From Flavobacteriaceae bacterium CRH (GTDB lineage: Bacteria > Bacteroidota > Bacteroidia > Flavobacteriales > Flavobacteriaceae): a stretch of DNA of 64,000 bases. The stretch covers positions 62,001 through 126,000 of the forward strand of contig LMAJ01000001.1 of assembly GCA_001507425.1 (NCBI GenBank). Reading direction: 5' to 3'. The translations under genes and the position numbers were made by a program. Shown here in pieces: positions 48,048-56,935 of this stretch (the stretch's first letter is position 1; each line of letters opens with the position of its first letter). The notes beneath the pieces were generated by a model that did no database searches, was not told the DNA's origin, and worked only from the letters and a program-made list of their open reading frames with translations.

Positions 48048-48262
48048 GTAAAAAATATTTAACAACTGATTTTTAAATGTTTGAAAATTCTTACATGTTA
48101 AAATCGTTTTCTTTTGAGATTCTAGACTAAACAGTCTTGAATAAATTGACCGAATGTGCTATATTTGTGTAATAATATTAGAGTGCCTGTGTCCAATTTT
48201 GTGACTCAGAGTTGCGAAGCTATGAACTATGATGATCGAAATTGATAAAAATATAAGAAAAA
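48048..48262. promoter_or_regulatory. Promoter and leader of the second polysaccharide operon
   Basis: TTG at 48137-48139 and TATATTTG at 48160-48167, with a 20-base spacer, match the consensus. The predicted leader of about 90 bases before the TviB-like gene is long for this genome. A small stem AGACT / AGTCT (48124-48137) overlaps the -33 box. No coding sequence is supported in the stretch. Confidence 0.75.
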
Positions 48263-49546
48263 ATGGATAAAAACATAAAAATTGCCATTATAGGTTTGGG
48301 ATATGTTGGCCTTCCTCTGGCAAGATTATTTGCTACAAAATACTCTGTCGTTGGTTTTGATATTAACGAATCAAGAGTAACAACTTTAAAGTCCGGAACA
48401 GACACAACATTAGAAGTTGATGATGCTACTTTGCAAAAAGTATTAGTAGCTAATTCAAGTGCTGAAAATGGTTTGTATTGTACTACTTCTTTAAATGATA
48501 TAGCAGATTGTAATTATTTTATAATAACAGTTCCTACTCCGGTTGATAAAAATAATCGTCCAGATCTAACTCCTTTATATAAATCTAGTGAATTTGTTGG
48601 AAAAGTCTTAAAAAAAGGCGATATTGTCATATATGAATCAACAGTTTATCCTGGAGTAACAGAAGAGCAATGTGTGCCTGTTTTAGAAAGAGTTTCGGGT
48701 TTAGAATTTAATGTAGATTTTTATGGAGGATATTCACCAGAAAGAATTAATCCGGGTGATAAAGAACATACTGTCGAAAAAATTCTAAAAGTAACCTCAG
48801 GATCAACAGCTGAAATTGGTTTAAAAGTAGATGCTCTTTATAAATCTGTCATTACAGCAGGAACACATCTTGCGCCATCTATAAAAGTTGCAGAAGCAGC
48901 AAAAGTAATAGAAAACTCTCAACGAGATATAAATATTGCTTTTGTAAATGAATTGGCTAAAATATTTAATTTGATGGGTATTGATACTCATGAAGTGTTA
49001 ACAGCTGCTTCAACAAAATGGAATTTTTTGCCTTTTAAGCCAGGTTTGGTTGGTGGGCATTGTATTGGTGTCGATCCTTACTACTTAGCACAAAGAGCCC
49101 AAGAATTTGGATATCATCCTGAAATAATTTTAGCAGGACGACGTTTAAATGACAGTATGGGCGAATATGTTGCTTCACAGGTGGTTAAGCTGATGATTAA
49201 AAAAGGAATTTCAGTTAACGGAGCTAATCTTTTAATGCTTGGAATTACTTTTAAAGAAAATTGCCCGGATGTTCGAAATACAAAAATTGTAGATGTAATA
49301 AGAGCATTAAAAGAATATGGAATAGCGGTGACAATATATGATCCGCTTGCCAATATAGAAGAAGTTAAAAAAGAATATAAGTTAAAAACAGTAGTTTCAA
49401 TTCCGGAAGAGAAATTTGATGCTATTGTTTTAGGAGTTGCGCATTCAGAATTTTTAAAACTGAATTTCTCAGAATTGCAAAAAGAAAACAGTTTATTATA
49501 CGACGTAAAAGGAGTATTAGGTAATATAGCAGATAACAGATTATAG
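48263..49546 (+). CDS. UDP-N-acetyl-D-galactosaminuronate-forming dehydrogenase (WbpO/TviB type)
   Basis: A 427-residue nucleotide-sugar dehydrogenase. It has GLGYVGLPLA (11-20), YESTVYPGVTEE (124-135) and catalytic Cys267 in GGHCIGVDPYY (265-274). VIENSQRDINIAFVNEL (216-232) is typical of the TviB/WbpO/Cap8O group that acts on N-acetylated hexosamines rather than on UDP-glucose. With the epimerase at 45013 it predicts UDP-GalNAcA. First gene after the upxY terminator and its own promoter. Confidence 0.87.
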   Translation: MDKNIKIAIIGLGYVGLPLARLFATKYSVVGFDINESRVTTLKSGTDTTLEVDDATLQKVLVANSSAENGLYCTTSLNDIADCNYFIITVPTPVDKNNRPDLTPLYKSSEFVGKVLKKGDIVIYESTVYPGVTEEQCVPVLERVSGLEFNVDFYGGYSPERINPGDKEHTVEKILKVTSGSTAEIGLKVDALYKSVITAGTHLAPSIKVAEAAKVIENSQRDINIAFVNELAKIFNLMGIDTHEVLTAASTKWNFLPFKPGLVGGHCIGVDPYYLAQRAQEFGYHPEIILAGRRLNDSMGEYVASQVVKLMIKKGISVNGANLLMLGITFKENCPDVRNTKIVDVIRALKEYGIAVTIYDPLANIEEVKKEYKLKTVVSIPEEKFDAIVLGVAHSEFLKLNFSELQKENSLLYDVKGVLGNIADNRL

Positions 49547-49580
49547 TAAATAAGACTCTTTAATTTATTTAGAAAAAACA

Positions 49581-50588
49581 ATGGAAAAAAATAAATCAAT
49601 TATACATGTAATTTTGACGGGTGGAGTAGGTAGTAGGCTTTGGCCCCTTTCTCGAAAAAGTCAACCCAAACAATATCTGGAGATATTTGAAAATAAATCT
49701 CTATTCGAAATGACAGTTGATAGAAACAGTCATTTAGCCAACAAAGTAATGGTTGTTGGAAATGTAGACAATCATCACTTAAGCGGTAACGTTATGGATA
49801 AAACCAAAACTGCTTATGTTAATATAGTTGAGGCTACACCACGAAACACAGCTGCTGCAATTGCTTTTGCAGCATTTGCTTCTGATCCGGATGATATATT
49901 AATTGTAACACCTTCTGACCATATTATTGATAAAATGGAGGATTATAATAAAGCAATTAATGAGGCTGTTTTAAAAGCACAAGATGGTTTTATTGTTACA
50001 TTCGGAATTATCCCAACTAAACCTGAAACTGGGTACGGATATATAGAATCAAAAGGAGATAAAGTACTTTCATTTAGAGAAAAACCGAATGAAACTACAG
50101 CAAAAGAATTTATAGCAAAAGGTAATTTTTTATGGAATAGTGGTATGTTTTGCTTTAAAGCAGGAGTACTGTTAGATGAATTAAAACAATTCCAACCTGA
50201 TGTTTACGAAAAATCGAAGGCAGTTTGGGCGTCAAGTAAAGATGGTTTTTTAGATTTTGATTTATCATTAGAAATTCCATCTATTAGTATAGATTATGCA
50301 GTAATGGAGCGTAGTAAAAAAATCAAGGTTGTTCCTGCAGCTTTTTCATGGTCAGATTTAGGATCATTTGAATCTGTTTACGATTATTTGGTTTCAAAAA
50401 ATCACCCTGTTGATAAAAGTGGGAATATGGTAATTGGAAGCGGAAAACATACAACATTTTTAGGATTGAAAAATACTATTTTTGTATATACTGATACAGC
50501 TAATTTGATTTTACAAAAAGAAAAATCACAAGATGTTAAGGATATTTATAGTGAGTTAGAAAGACAAAATTCAGAATTGTTAAATTAA
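49581..50588 (+). CDS. manC: Mannose-1-phosphate guanylyltransferase
   Basis: A 335-residue nucleotidyltransferase forming GDP-mannose from mannose 1-phosphate and GTP. The signature GGVGSRLWPLSRKSQPKQ is at 14-31; EKPNETTAKEF and NSGMFCFKAG follow. The protein stops after the nucleotidyltransferase and short beta-helix region, so the phosphomannose isomerase domain of the longer bifunctional ManC/AlgA type is absent. No gmd or fcl gene is in the window, so the fate of GDP-mannose (mannose or fucose) is open. Confidence 0.9.
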   Translation: MEKNKSIIHVILTGGVGSRLWPLSRKSQPKQYLEIFENKSLFEMTVDRNSHLANKVMVVGNVDNHHLSGNVMDKTKTAYVNIVEATPRNTAAAIAFAAFASDPDDILIVTPSDHIIDKMEDYNKAINEAVLKAQDGFIVTFGIIPTKPETGYGYIESKGDKVLSFREKPNETTAKEFIAKGNFLWNSGMFCFKAGVLLDELKQFQPDVYEKSKAVWASSKDGFLDFDLSLEIPSISIDYAVMERSKKIKVVPAAFSWSDLGSFESVYDYLVSKNHPVDKSGNMVIGSGKHTTFLGLKNTIFVYTDTANLILQKEKSQDVKDIYSELERQNSELLN

Positions 50589-50600
50589 TTAAAAGTTAGA

Positions 50601-51638
50601 ATGAAAAGAATTCTTATAACGGGTGGTGCTGGTTTTATTGGATCACATGTAGTTAGGCGTTTTGTGACAAAATATCCGGATTATCAAATTTTTAATTTAG
50701 ATGCACTTACTTACGCAGGGAATCTGGAAAATATAAAAGATATTGAGGATCAACCCAATTATCATTTTGTAAAAGGAGATATAGTTGATGAAGCTTTTAT
50801 AAATGAACTTTTTTTAAGTTATAATTTTGATGGAGTATTGCACTTAGCTGCAGAATCCCATGTTGATCGTTCTATCGAAGATCCTTTAGCATTTGTAAGA
50901 ACTAATGTTATTGGTACAATGAATTTGTTGAATGCAGCAAAAAATCAATGGAAAGATAATTTTGAAGGTAAAAGATTTTACCATATTAGTACAGATGAAG
51001 TTTATGGTTCACTTGGAGCCGAAGGTCTTTTTACAGAAACAACACCATATGATCCAAATTCTCCATATTCAGCTTCAAAAGCCAGTTCAGATCATTTTGT
51101 AAGAGCTTACGGAGAAACTTATGGCTTGCCTTATGTTTTAACAAACTGTTCAAACAATTATGGGTCTTATCATTTTCCGGAAAAATTAATTCCACTTTTT
51201 ATAAATAATATAATAAATAATAAGCCATTGCCAGTTTACGGTGACGGAAATTATACTCGTGATTGGCTTTTTGTAGAAGATCATGCAATTGCGATAGATT
51301 TGGTTTTTCATGAAGGGAGAAATCATGAAACCTATAATATTGGTGGATTTAACGAATGGAAAAATATTGATTTGGTGAAATTATTGTGCCAGATTATGGA
51401 TCAAAAGCTGGAAAGAAAAGCCGGAACTTCTCAAGAGTTAATCACTTACGTAAAAGACAGGCCAGGTCACGATCTACGTTATGCTATCGATGCTTCAAAA
51501 ATCAATAAAGAACTTGGATGGAAACCTTCAGTAACTTTTGAAGAAGGTTTAGAAAAAACAATTAATTGGTACCTTAGTAATGAAGAATGGTTGCAAAATG
51601 TAACTTCTGGCTCTTATAAAGATTATTATCAAAAATAA
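50601..51638 (+). CDS. rmlB: dTDP-glucose 4,6-dehydratase
   Basis: A 345-residue enzyme producing dTDP-4-keto-6-deoxyglucose, precursor of rhamnose and other 6-deoxy sugars. It has GGAGFIGSHVVR (8-19), STDEVYGSLG with the catalytic Asp-Glu, and PYSASKASSDHFVRA with the Tyr-Lys pair. The length is standard. rmlA, rmlC and rmlD are not in the window and may lie elsewhere in the chromosome or further downstream. Confidence 0.94.
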   Translation: MKRILITGGAGFIGSHVVRRFVTKYPDYQIFNLDALTYAGNLENIKDIEDQPNYHFVKGDIVDEAFINELFLSYNFDGVLHLAAESHVDRSIEDPLAFVRTNVIGTMNLLNAAKNQWKDNFEGKRFYHISTDEVYGSLGAEGLFTETTPYDPNSPYSASKASSDHFVRAYGETYGLPYVLTNCSNNYGSYHFPEKLIPLFINNIINNKPLPVYGDGNYTRDWLFVEDHAIAIDLVFHEGRNHETYNIGGFNEWKNIDLVKLLCQIMDQKLERKAGTSQELITYVKDRPGHDLRYAIDASKINKELGWKPSVTFEEGLEKTINWYLSNEEWLQNVTSGSYKDYYQK

Positions 51639-51699
51639 TATTCATAAATAATAAGCAATTTTATTTAAACCAAACTCGAGGTTAAAATTATAATTCAAT

Positions 51700-54135
51700 A
51701 TGAAAAAAATAACATACGTTCTTACTCTATTTTTTATTTTATTGATGTCCTTTAATTTACATGCACAGGACATACTTAAATCTAAAGATTTAAGCACTGT
51801 ACAAGTAGATTATTTATCAAATGATGATTTAGCTAAAATTAGTGCTCAATTAAAAAGCAACAATGCAACGATCGACCAAGTTGAGCCAATGGCACTTTCT
51901 AAAGGTATGAGTCAGACGGAGTTTAATAAGTTAAGGGTTAAACTTGCTCAATTTGAGAAAAATAAGCCTAAAAATATTGATGCAAATGAAAGTAAAGCAA
52001 AAGCAACAGATAAAGATTCAGAGTTTGGAAGAAAACAAGATAAAATTCAAAACGGAAAAGTTAAAGACACCACTAATGCATTAATTTTTGGATCCGAGTT
52101 ATTTGATAATCCAACTTTAAATTTTGAGCCAGATTTAAAATTAGCAACTCCCATGAACTACATTCTGGGGCCTGGAGATGAATTGCAAATTAGTGTATAT
52201 GGAGTTCAGGAGTATAATTCAACCATTCCAGTAAGTGTTGAGGGTAAAATTTCCATTGAATATGTTGGGCAAATTGCTGTCTCGGGAATGTCAATTGAAG
52301 CTGCTACACAAAAAATAAAAGCCGCAATAGCAAGAGTATACAGTACAGTTAGATCTGGACAGTCTCAGGTTAGTGTAAGTTTAGGTCGTATTCGTACAAT
52401 CAAAATAACCGTTGTTGGAGGAAAACAGCCGGGTAATTATTCTATCTCATCTTTAGCAACAGTATATAATGCATTGCATTTAGCAGGCGGACCAGGTAAA
52501 AATGGCAGTTACAGAAACATCGAATTAATTAGAAACAATAAAGTGTATAAAAATGTTGATATCTATAAGTTTTTAGTTAAAGGTGATCAATCAGACAATG
52601 TAAGCTTAAAAGATAATGATGTTATTCGAATTCCTGCTTATACGCAAAGAGTTACAGTCGATGGAGAGGTAAAACGTCCAGGTATTTTTGAAATTAAAAA
52701 GGGAGAAACGTTTTCAGATTTATTGAATTTTGCATCAGGATTTAATGAGTTTGCTTACACTGCTTCTGTGAATGTAACGCAGAAAACCGGAAAAGAATTT
52801 AAGGTTCATGATATAAACGAAAGTGAATACAGTTCTTACTTGCCACAATCAGGAGATGTTTTTAGAATAACTAAAATTTTAAATCGCTTTGAAAATCGTA
52901 TCAAAATCGAAGGCGCTGTTTTCAGACCTGATTATTATTCATATAGCGAAGGAATGAGAATTTCAGATCTTATTACAAGAGCAGAAGGACTTACTGAAGA
53001 TGCTTACACAAAAAGAGCAAGGATTATTCGTCTAAAAACAGATTTAACTACAGAAATCGTAAATATTGATTTAAGCGCTGCTTTATCAGGAGATTTAAAT
53101 TCTGATATAGAATTAAAAAGAGAAGATATTGTTACTGTATATTCTATTCTAGATTTTAGAGAAGAATACAAAGTTATTATTGATGGTGAAGTAAAAAATC
53201 CAGGAGAATATGAGTATTTCGAAAATTTGACTTTAAATGATTTAGTCATACAAGTTGGTGGTTTAACAGGTTCTGCATCTAAAAGAGTAGAAATTGCCAG
53301 AATGGTGAAATCGGATGAGATAGACGATGCTGATCCAAAACGTGTAGAATTGATAGAACTTGAAATTACTGCTGATAATAACGAGCAAATTAAAAATTTT
53401 ATTTTAAAGCCTTTTGATGTAATTAATATACGTAGAGTGGCTGTTTATGAAAAACCTCAAATGGTTATTGTAAGCGGTGCTGTAGGATATCCGGGAAAAT
53501 ACGTTTTAGCCAATAAAAAAGAGACGGTTTACAATGTGGTAATGAGAGCGGGCGGATTAACATCTATTGCAAATTTAGATGGAATGAAAATTAAGAGACC
53601 AATTAAACAAGAGCAGATTGAAAAATTAGAAAGTGTTGATTTAAACTTGTCCAAAAATGACACATTAAATGATAAACTCACCAGACGACTTAAAGAAGAT
53701 TTAAAATATGCAACAATTCCTGTAAACTGGGAGAAAATTGTAAAAGATAAAAATCATTATTCGAATGTTACTTTATTTCCGGGTGATGAAATTGAAGTTG
53801 CAGTTTATAACGAAGGAGTAAAAGTAACAGGAAATGTATTATTGACTTCTGAAATTCCGTATAGAAGCGGAAAAGGTTTTAGATATTACATTGATGCTGT
53901 TGGAGGAGTTGATCATAAGGGATGGAAAAGAAAGGCATATATTATTTATCCTAATGGAAAAGCCTCCGTGACTAGTTCTTTCCTGTTTTTTAGATCTTAC
54001 CCAAAAGTGACACCGGATTCTCAAATTGTGGTTCCTGAAAAACCTGAAACTAAAAAGATGAGTGCTGGAGAATGGGCCGGTCTTGGGACGGCATTTGCTA
54101 GTTTGGCTTTGTTAATTGTTACAGCTTTTAAATAA
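51700..54135 (+). CDS. Large multi-SLBB polysaccharide export protein
   Basis: An 811-residue exported protein. It has a signal peptide (1-23, ending NLHAQ), an N-terminal spacer rich in Lys/Asp, a poly_export domain (MNYILGPGDELQISVYGVQEY in parts) and six SLBB-type repeats. The repeats begin with sequences such as VVGGKQPGNY, VDGEVKRPGIF, IEGAVFRPDYY, IDGEVKNPGEY, VSGAVGYPGKY and VTGNVLLTSE. A C-terminal hydrophobic segment follows (AGLGTAFASLALLIVTAF). It is much longer than the Wza-like lipoprotein at 41758 and is paired with a different Wzz protein. Confidence 0.92.
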   Translation: MKKITYVLTLFFILLMSFNLHAQDILKSKDLSTVQVDYLSNDDLAKISAQLKSNNATIDQVEPMALSKGMSQTEFNKLRVKLAQFEKNKPKNIDANESKAKATDKDSEFGRKQDKIQNGKVKDTTNALIFGSELFDNPTLNFEPDLKLATPMNYILGPGDELQISVYGVQEYNSTIPVSVEGKISIEYVGQIAVSGMSIEAATQKIKAAIARVYSTVRSGQSQVSVSLGRIRTIKITVVGGKQPGNYSISSLATVYNALHLAGGPGKNGSYRNIELIRNNKVYKNVDIYKFLVKGDQSDNVSLKDNDVIRIPAYTQRVTVDGEVKRPGIFEIKKGETFSDLLNFASGFNEFAYTASVNVTQKTGKEFKVHDINESEYSSYLPQSGDVFRITKILNRFENRIKIEGAVFRPDYYSYSEGMRISDLITRAEGLTEDAYTKRARIIRLKTDLTTEIVNIDLSAALSGDLNSDIELKREDIVTVYSILDFREEYKVIIDGEVKNPGEYEYFENLTLNDLVIQVGGLTGSASKRVEIARMVKSDEIDDADPKRVELIELEITADNNEQIKNFILKPFDVINIRRVAVYEKPQMVIVSGAVGYPGKYVLANKKETVYNVVMRAGGLTSIANLDGMKIKRPIKQEQIEKLESVDLNLSKNDTLNDKLTRRLKEDLKYATIPVNWEKIVKDKNHYSNVTLFPGDEIEVAVYNEGVKVTGNVLLTSEIPYRSGKGFRYYIDAVGGVDHKGWKRKAYIIYPNGKASVTSSFLFFRSYPKVTPDSQIVVPEKPETKKMSAGEWAGLGTAFASLALLIVTAFK

Positions 54136-54143
54136 ATTATTTA

Positions 54144-55208
54144 ATGGATAATAAAACTATTCAAAATGATGAAATATCATTAAAAGAATTAATACTTAAA
54201 TTAAAAGAGTGGTATTCTTACCTTTTATCACAATGGAAAATTATTGTTTTAGCTGGAATAATTGGAGCTGCAATAGGCTTAATTTATTCATATACTAAAA
54301 AGCCAATTTATACAGCAACACTATCATTTGCTTTAGAGGATGAAAAAGGTGGAGGTGGTTTAGGTGGTGCATTAGGTCTCGCAAGTTCATTTGGCTTAGA
54401 TTTAGGAGGAAGTGGAGGAGGAATATTTACAGGATCTAATTTAACAGAATTGTTTAAATCTAGATCTATGGTAGAAAAAACATTATTGTCTCCTGTTAAT
54501 TTAGAAGGTAAAGCAGTTTCATTGGCCGAAATGTATATTAAAAATAATGGATGGCGAAAAGCGTGGAATAAGTATCCTAAATTTAAATCTATAAAATTTT
54601 TGCCAAATGATAATAGAAGATTTTTTACAAGAGCTCAGGATAGTATACTTGGTGTTATGTATAGCAATCTTTCAAATTCTGGATTGTCGGTTAGTCAAAA
54701 GGATAAAAAAATTTCAATTATTAATATTGATGTTTCATCTACAAATGAATTATTTGCAAAACTTTTTTGTGAGGCATTGGCAAGACAAGTTGGGAGATTT
54801 TATGTAGAAACTAAAAGTAAAAAAGCTAGATTAAATATGGCTATATTAGAACGTCAGGTTGATTCTATTAGAGGGGAATTAAATGGAGCTATTGCAGGTG
54901 TAGCAGTTGCTAATGACAATACGTTCAATCTAAATCCAGCACTTAATGTTCGTCGAGTTCCTTCTGTTAGAAAACAGGTTGATGTTCAAGCGAATACTGC
55001 TATATTGACAGAGTTGGTCAAACAATCCGAATTAGCAAAAGTTACTTTAAGAAGAGAAACGCCATTAATTCAAGTAATTGATAAACCTATTTTGCCTTTA
55101 TCAAAAGAAAAATTTGGTAAAGGAAAAGGATTGATATTTGGTGGTTTTTTAGGTGGATTTTTTATTGTAGCTTTTTTAATATTCAAGAAATTAATAAAAT
55201 TTATTTAA
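54144..55208 (+). CDS. Wzz/chain-length determinant protein without kinase domain
   Basis: A 354-residue inner-membrane co-polymerase. The N-terminal transmembrane segment IIVLAGIIGAAIGLIYSY (about 33-50) and the C-terminal one (GLIFGGFLGGFFIVAFLIF, about 326-345) flank a periplasmic coiled region. A glycine-rich stretch (GGGGLGGALGLASSFGLDLGG in parts) follows the first helix, a pattern seen in Bacteroidota Wzz proteins. No Walker motif is present. It starts 8 bases after the multi-SLBB gene and marks the end of the conserved export part of the locus. Confidence 0.9.
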   Translation: MDNKTIQNDEISLKELILKLKEWYSYLLSQWKIIVLAGIIGAAIGLIYSYTKKPIYTATLSFALEDEKGGGGLGGALGLASSFGLDLGGSGGGIFTGSNLTELFKSRSMVEKTLLSPVNLEGKAVSLAEMYIKNNGWRKAWNKYPKFKSIKFLPNDNRRFFTRAQDSILGVMYSNLSNSGLSVSQKDKKISIINIDVSSTNELFAKLFCEALARQVGRFYVETKSKKARLNMAILERQVDSIRGELNGAIAGVAVANDNTFNLNPALNVRRVPSVRKQVDVQANTAILTELVKQSELAKVTLRRETPLIQVIDKPILPLSKEKFGKGKGLIFGGFLGGFFIVAFLIFKKLIKFI

Positions 55209-55209
55209 T

Positions 55210-55344
55210 AAAATTTTATTAATAGGTGGAACTGGTTTTGAATTATCTAACTTGACGAAGTATTTTTTAAATAAAAGAAATAGAATTGATTTTTTAGATA
55301 TTTTTTACAACGGGTCAGAGATAATTGAATTTTTTTTAAAATAA
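55210..55344 (+). pseudogene. Remnant of an NAD-dependent epimerase/dehydratase N-terminus
   Basis: Read in frame from 55210, the DNA encodes KILLIGGTGFELSNLTKYFLN and then RIDFLDIFYNGSE before a TAA at 55342-55344. This is the start of a Rossmann-type sugar epimerase or reductase (GGTGF turn, LTKYFL helix, acidic FLD strand end). The expected ATG codon is replaced by AAT, the second loop residue pair reads EL instead of the usual IG, and only about 44 codons remain of some 300. It begins directly after the Wzz stop. The rest of the gene is not detectable. Confidence 0.65.
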
Positions 55345-55595
55345 TACAAATTTCACAGCCATAGGAGAGATAACGTAATATCGTTGACAATGTTATTTGA
55401 GAGTTTTCACTTACTTATTTACTTTTTTATTATGTTAAAGTAAAAATCTGTGTTATAAGGTTGCCGTAAATTATAACTTATTTTTTGATAATTATGTTTG
55501 TAAAAATTACAATACGCTTTATTAATGATTAGAAATGTTTAATTAAAGGTCATTTGCTATATAATATATGATTAATGCTTTTAAAATTTAATACA
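55345..55595. other. AT-rich non-coding gap before the wzy-like gene
   Basis: No gene can be supported. A TATGTTTG box at 55493-55500 fits the -7 consensus, but the nearest TTG upstream (55461-55463) is 29 bases away, too far for a normal promoter. The stretch may be decayed remains of the epimerase gene to its left. Confidence 0.4.
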
Positions 55596-56843
55596 ATGAA
55601 AATATTAGCATTAAAAATATTTGTAGACCTATTATTGTTTTTTTTTTTATTTTCAGGTTTAAGTTTTATTTTTGGAGGTGTCTTTACTGAATTACCAAAA
55701 TTTATTCCACTAATATGGATTTTATTTATTCTTTTGATTTTTATTTATCAAATAGCTTATCTTCAAGAGGAGGTTTTTAAATTTAAATTAAGAGAACTTT
55801 TATTTTGGGCAGCGATTTTCTTTTTTACATTAATCTCTCTTTTTTTAAATGATAGATTGAATCTTTTTAATCAATTTTTTAGTGTCTTTATTCAGGTTTT
55901 TAGTATTTATCTGATTATTCCACTTTTGCGTGGGACAAATATTAATCAAAAAACTCTAAATGATATTGAAAAAAGATTAGAATTTTTTTGTTGGCTAAAT
56001 GTAGTTATAGTATTGTTAAATTTCTCATTTCCATCTGTTTCTCTTTTTGGTGAATCGTACACAATTGAAGGAGGAAGCCGAGCATTTGGATGGATGGGAG
56101 ACCAGATTGCAATTATTTTTAGTTTTTTTATATCTATTTTTTTAGCTAAACAAAAATATATTAAAGCATGTATAGTATTTATTGCGCTTTTAGCAACAGG
56201 CAGTATAGGCGCAACTTTTTTAGCATTAATTGTAGGGATAGTATTTTTTTGGATTAACTTTAAAGAGAAAATAAAATCAAGAAAATCTCAATTTTCAATT
56301 CTTTTGTTATGTGTTTTCTTTATTTTGTTTTTTTATTTTTATGTATTACCTAATGCGACTTTTTTTAATAGAATTTCTACTGAGACTGTAAACTCATCAG
56401 AAGAACAAGGTGTTGGTTTTCATAGGTTAATTGCCTTCCAGACGGCATTAGAAACTTGGTCTGGAAATAAATTTATAGGTTGTGGCTTCGGTACGTATTC
56501 AACAATAATGCATAAAAAATATGATTATTTAGAAAACTTATATGATAGCAATATTTCTATTACTTCTATGGTTAATGCTTTTAATCAATATTTACAATTT
56601 TTAGTTGAGATTGGTTTGTTAGGATTAATTATTTCTATTGTTTTTTTGAAAGGAATGATTAAGGAAATTAAAATTAAGATATCGGAATATAAATTTGCTA
56701 AGGGTTTCTATACTTGGAGTATAATTTTTCTCATATTTAATCAAACTGCAGTATGGTTTTTACCAGGTTCTATAATACTTTTTATTTTCTTCTTCAGCGT
56801 AGCTTTGTCAATATCTTATAATCAGGAAAATTTGAAGGGCTAA
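55596..56843 (+). CDS. O-antigen polymerase-like (Wzy) membrane protein
   Basis: A 415-residue protein with about ten to twelve hydrophobic helices and a large periplasmic loop (about residues 265-335, TVNSSEEQGVGFHRLIAFQTALETW onward in parts). This layout, with RLIAFQTALETWSGNKFIGCGFGTY in the loop, is typical of Wzy/WaaL-type polymerases and ligases, which are poorly conserved. The ATG at 55596 is preferred over the in-frame one at 55575 because it begins right at the first helix. It would polymerise repeat units flipped by the Wzx-like protein next to it. Confidence 0.75.
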   Translation: MKILALKIFVDLLLFFFLFSGLSFIFGGVFTELPKFIPLIWILFILLIFIYQIAYLQEEVFKFKLRELLFWAAIFFFTLISLFLNDRLNLFNQFFSVFIQVFSIYLIIPLLRGTNINQKTLNDIEKRLEFFCWLNVVIVLLNFSFPSVSLFGESYTIEGGSRAFGWMGDQIAIIFSFFISIFLAKQKYIKACIVFIALLATGSIGATFLALIVGIVFFWINFKEKIKSRKSQFSILLLCVFFILFFYFYVLPNATFFNRISTETVNSSEEQGVGFHRLIAFQTALETWSGNKFIGCGFGTYSTIMHKKYDYLENLYDSNISITSMVNAFNQYLQFLVEIGLLGLIISIVFLKGMIKEIKIKISEYKFAKGFYTWSIIFLIFNQTAVWFLPGSIILFIFFFSVALSISYNQENLKG

Positions 56844-56935
56844 TTTCTTTTTAAACTACTTATAATTATATATAATTTTCAGCAAGAAAATAACTCTTAA
56901 TAACATTTCTTTGTTAATACTCAATTTTAAAATTT

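Noticed and set aside
49114..49599. Minus-strand frame of 161 codons under the TviB-like dehydrogenase
   Set aside because: Antisense shadow of a well-supported enzyme, with a composition typical of complement-strand translation of AT-rich genes.
55345..55574. Insertion-sequence remnant between wzz and the wzy-like gene
   Set aside because: No terminal inverted repeats, target duplications or transposase-like codons could be found; the only recognisable trace is the epimerase remnant before it.
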